DNA from: Bacteroides acidifaciens
Lineage (GTDB): Bacteria; Bacteroidota; Bacteroidia; Bacteroidales; Bacteroidaceae
DNA length: 32,545 bases
Reading direction: 5' to 3'
NCBI RefSeq assembly: GCF_024623065.1
Contig: NZ_JANJZR010000051.1
Location: 1-32,545, forward strand
In this document: positions 32,006 through 32,545 of the stretch, one piece after another
Layout of the letters: each line of letters begins with the position of its first letter
Numbering within the stretch: the stretch's first letter is position 1
Translations under genes and position numbers: made by a program
The notes under the pieces: generated by a model
Database searches by the model: none
The model's input: only the letters and a program-made list of their open reading frames with translations
What the model was told of the DNA's origin: nothing

Positions 32006-32545
32006 TTACTTAGTAAAAGGAGACATGCGGAAAGCATATCTATAAACAGTGTTTTTCTGTATCTCATACTTAGGACGAGGCCCGGTCCACAACTCGCATT
32101 ACCCAATCCACGTTGTATGCAATCCAAATTCAGCATCACTTCCGCACGATAAATATCCGCCAGATCATGCCCGTATTTTATATCAAACAATTCTTTGTCT
32201 GTATAGTGTAAAGCACTGAAATCAAATGTATCGGCAGATGATATCTTGATGCCTTTGCCTTCTTTATCAGTCAGTGTCAACCAACGGGTATCACACCGTT
32301 CTCCCATAGATTGGGAACGGACATACTTCTCTTTCATGTCATTGACAGTAGATTGATACTTACCGATATATGCCGCATTCTTCCGATCCTGATAATTTTC
32401 TATCGGACCTCTTCCGTACCACTCCAACTACTCCAACGAAGGAGAGAATAGAGCCTGCAATGAGAGACGGGGGAGACTGTCCGAGAACTCCTCTTTAAAC
32501 AGAGGTTTGTCGTTGTCCCTCCGCAATAGCCCCTGTTTGTAGCAT
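32006..32545 (-). pseudogene. 3' end of a GH2 beta-galactosidase gene with two inactivating changes
   Basis: The minus strand encodes the C-terminal beta-galactosidase small-chain region of a GH2 enzyme, with 'EWYGRGPIENYQDRK', 'SQSMGERCDTRWL', 'FDFSALHYTDKEL' and 'LGNASCGPG'. Two lesions are visible. An in-frame TAG at 32428-32430 sits between 'LFSPSLE' and 'LEWYGRGP', where the family reads straight through. Near 32079-32083 one base is missing: the current frame runs into 'LVLSMRYRKTLF', while the next frame gives the expected 'RPKYEIQKNTVYRYAFRMSPFTK' and a stop at 32006. The 5' part of the gene lies beyond the right edge. An intact copy would release terminal beta-galactose in the periplasm. 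Confidence 0.8.

Noticed and set aside
31990..32078. Hydrophobic tail 'LFIDMLSACLLLLSNVSSI' as a membrane anchor of the GH2 protein
   Set aside because: It arises from the frameshift; the other frame restores the normal family C terminus.

Overview
The window looks like chromosomal DNA of a gut Bacteroides or a close relative. The evidence is a SusC/SusD pair driven by an ECF sigma/FecR anti-sigma pair, many lipoproteins with Bacteroidetes-type lipoboxes, fimbrillin-like, DUF2490 and NigD-like proteins, and repeated matches to the Bacteroides primary-sigma promoter (-33 TTTG, about 20 nt, -7 TAnnTTTG) rather than to -35/-10 boxes. No tRNA, rRNA, CRISPR array, transposase or phage gene is visible.

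Layout. (1) Positions 1-216, minus strand: a short leader with a near-consensus promoter, a 14-residue peptide holding four consecutive His codons, and a terminator hairpin with a competing antiterminator. It reads as a histidine-operon attenuator whose structural genes lie off the left edge. (2) 246-3668, minus: a PaaI-like thioesterase, a large fimbrillin-like lipoprotein and a DUF2490 outer-membrane barrel. (3) 3767-21639, plus: a polysaccharide utilization locus (PUL). An ECF sigma factor and anti-sigma factor are followed by an eight-gene operon: SusC with a signalling (STN) domain, SusD, a secreted FAD oxidoreductase, a clan GH-A hydrolase resembling GH158, an Ig-like surface lipoprotein, a GH3, a lipoprotein FAD oxidoreductase with a C-terminal beta-sandwich, and a second GH3. 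It ends in a bidirectional terminator. (4) 21666-26186: housekeeping genes (DsbD, a Dabb-domain protein, uridine kinase, an MltF-like lytic transglycosylase). (5) 26439-31587, minus: metH (short form without the reactivation domain), smpB, a Yip1-family membrane protein, a NigD-like lipoprotein and a DMP19-like acidic protein. (6) 31588-32545: a non-coding stretch with a 3 x 22 bp palindromic tandem repeat, then the decayed 3' end of a GH2 beta-galactosidase gene.

How the PUL would work (inference from families). SusCD imports an oligosaccharide. The STN domain of SusC signals to the FecR-type anti-sigma, which releases the ECF factor to switch on the operon. The GH-A lipoprotein would cut the polymer at the surface and the two GH3 enzymes would release glucose-like units in the periplasm. 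The two paralogous secreted FAD enzymes are the unusual part and suggest an oxidative step or an oxidised or otherwise modified beta-glucoside substrate. The susC leader holds three segments that can form two mutually exclusive hairpins, plus a possible antisense promoter, so an RNA layer of control is plausible.
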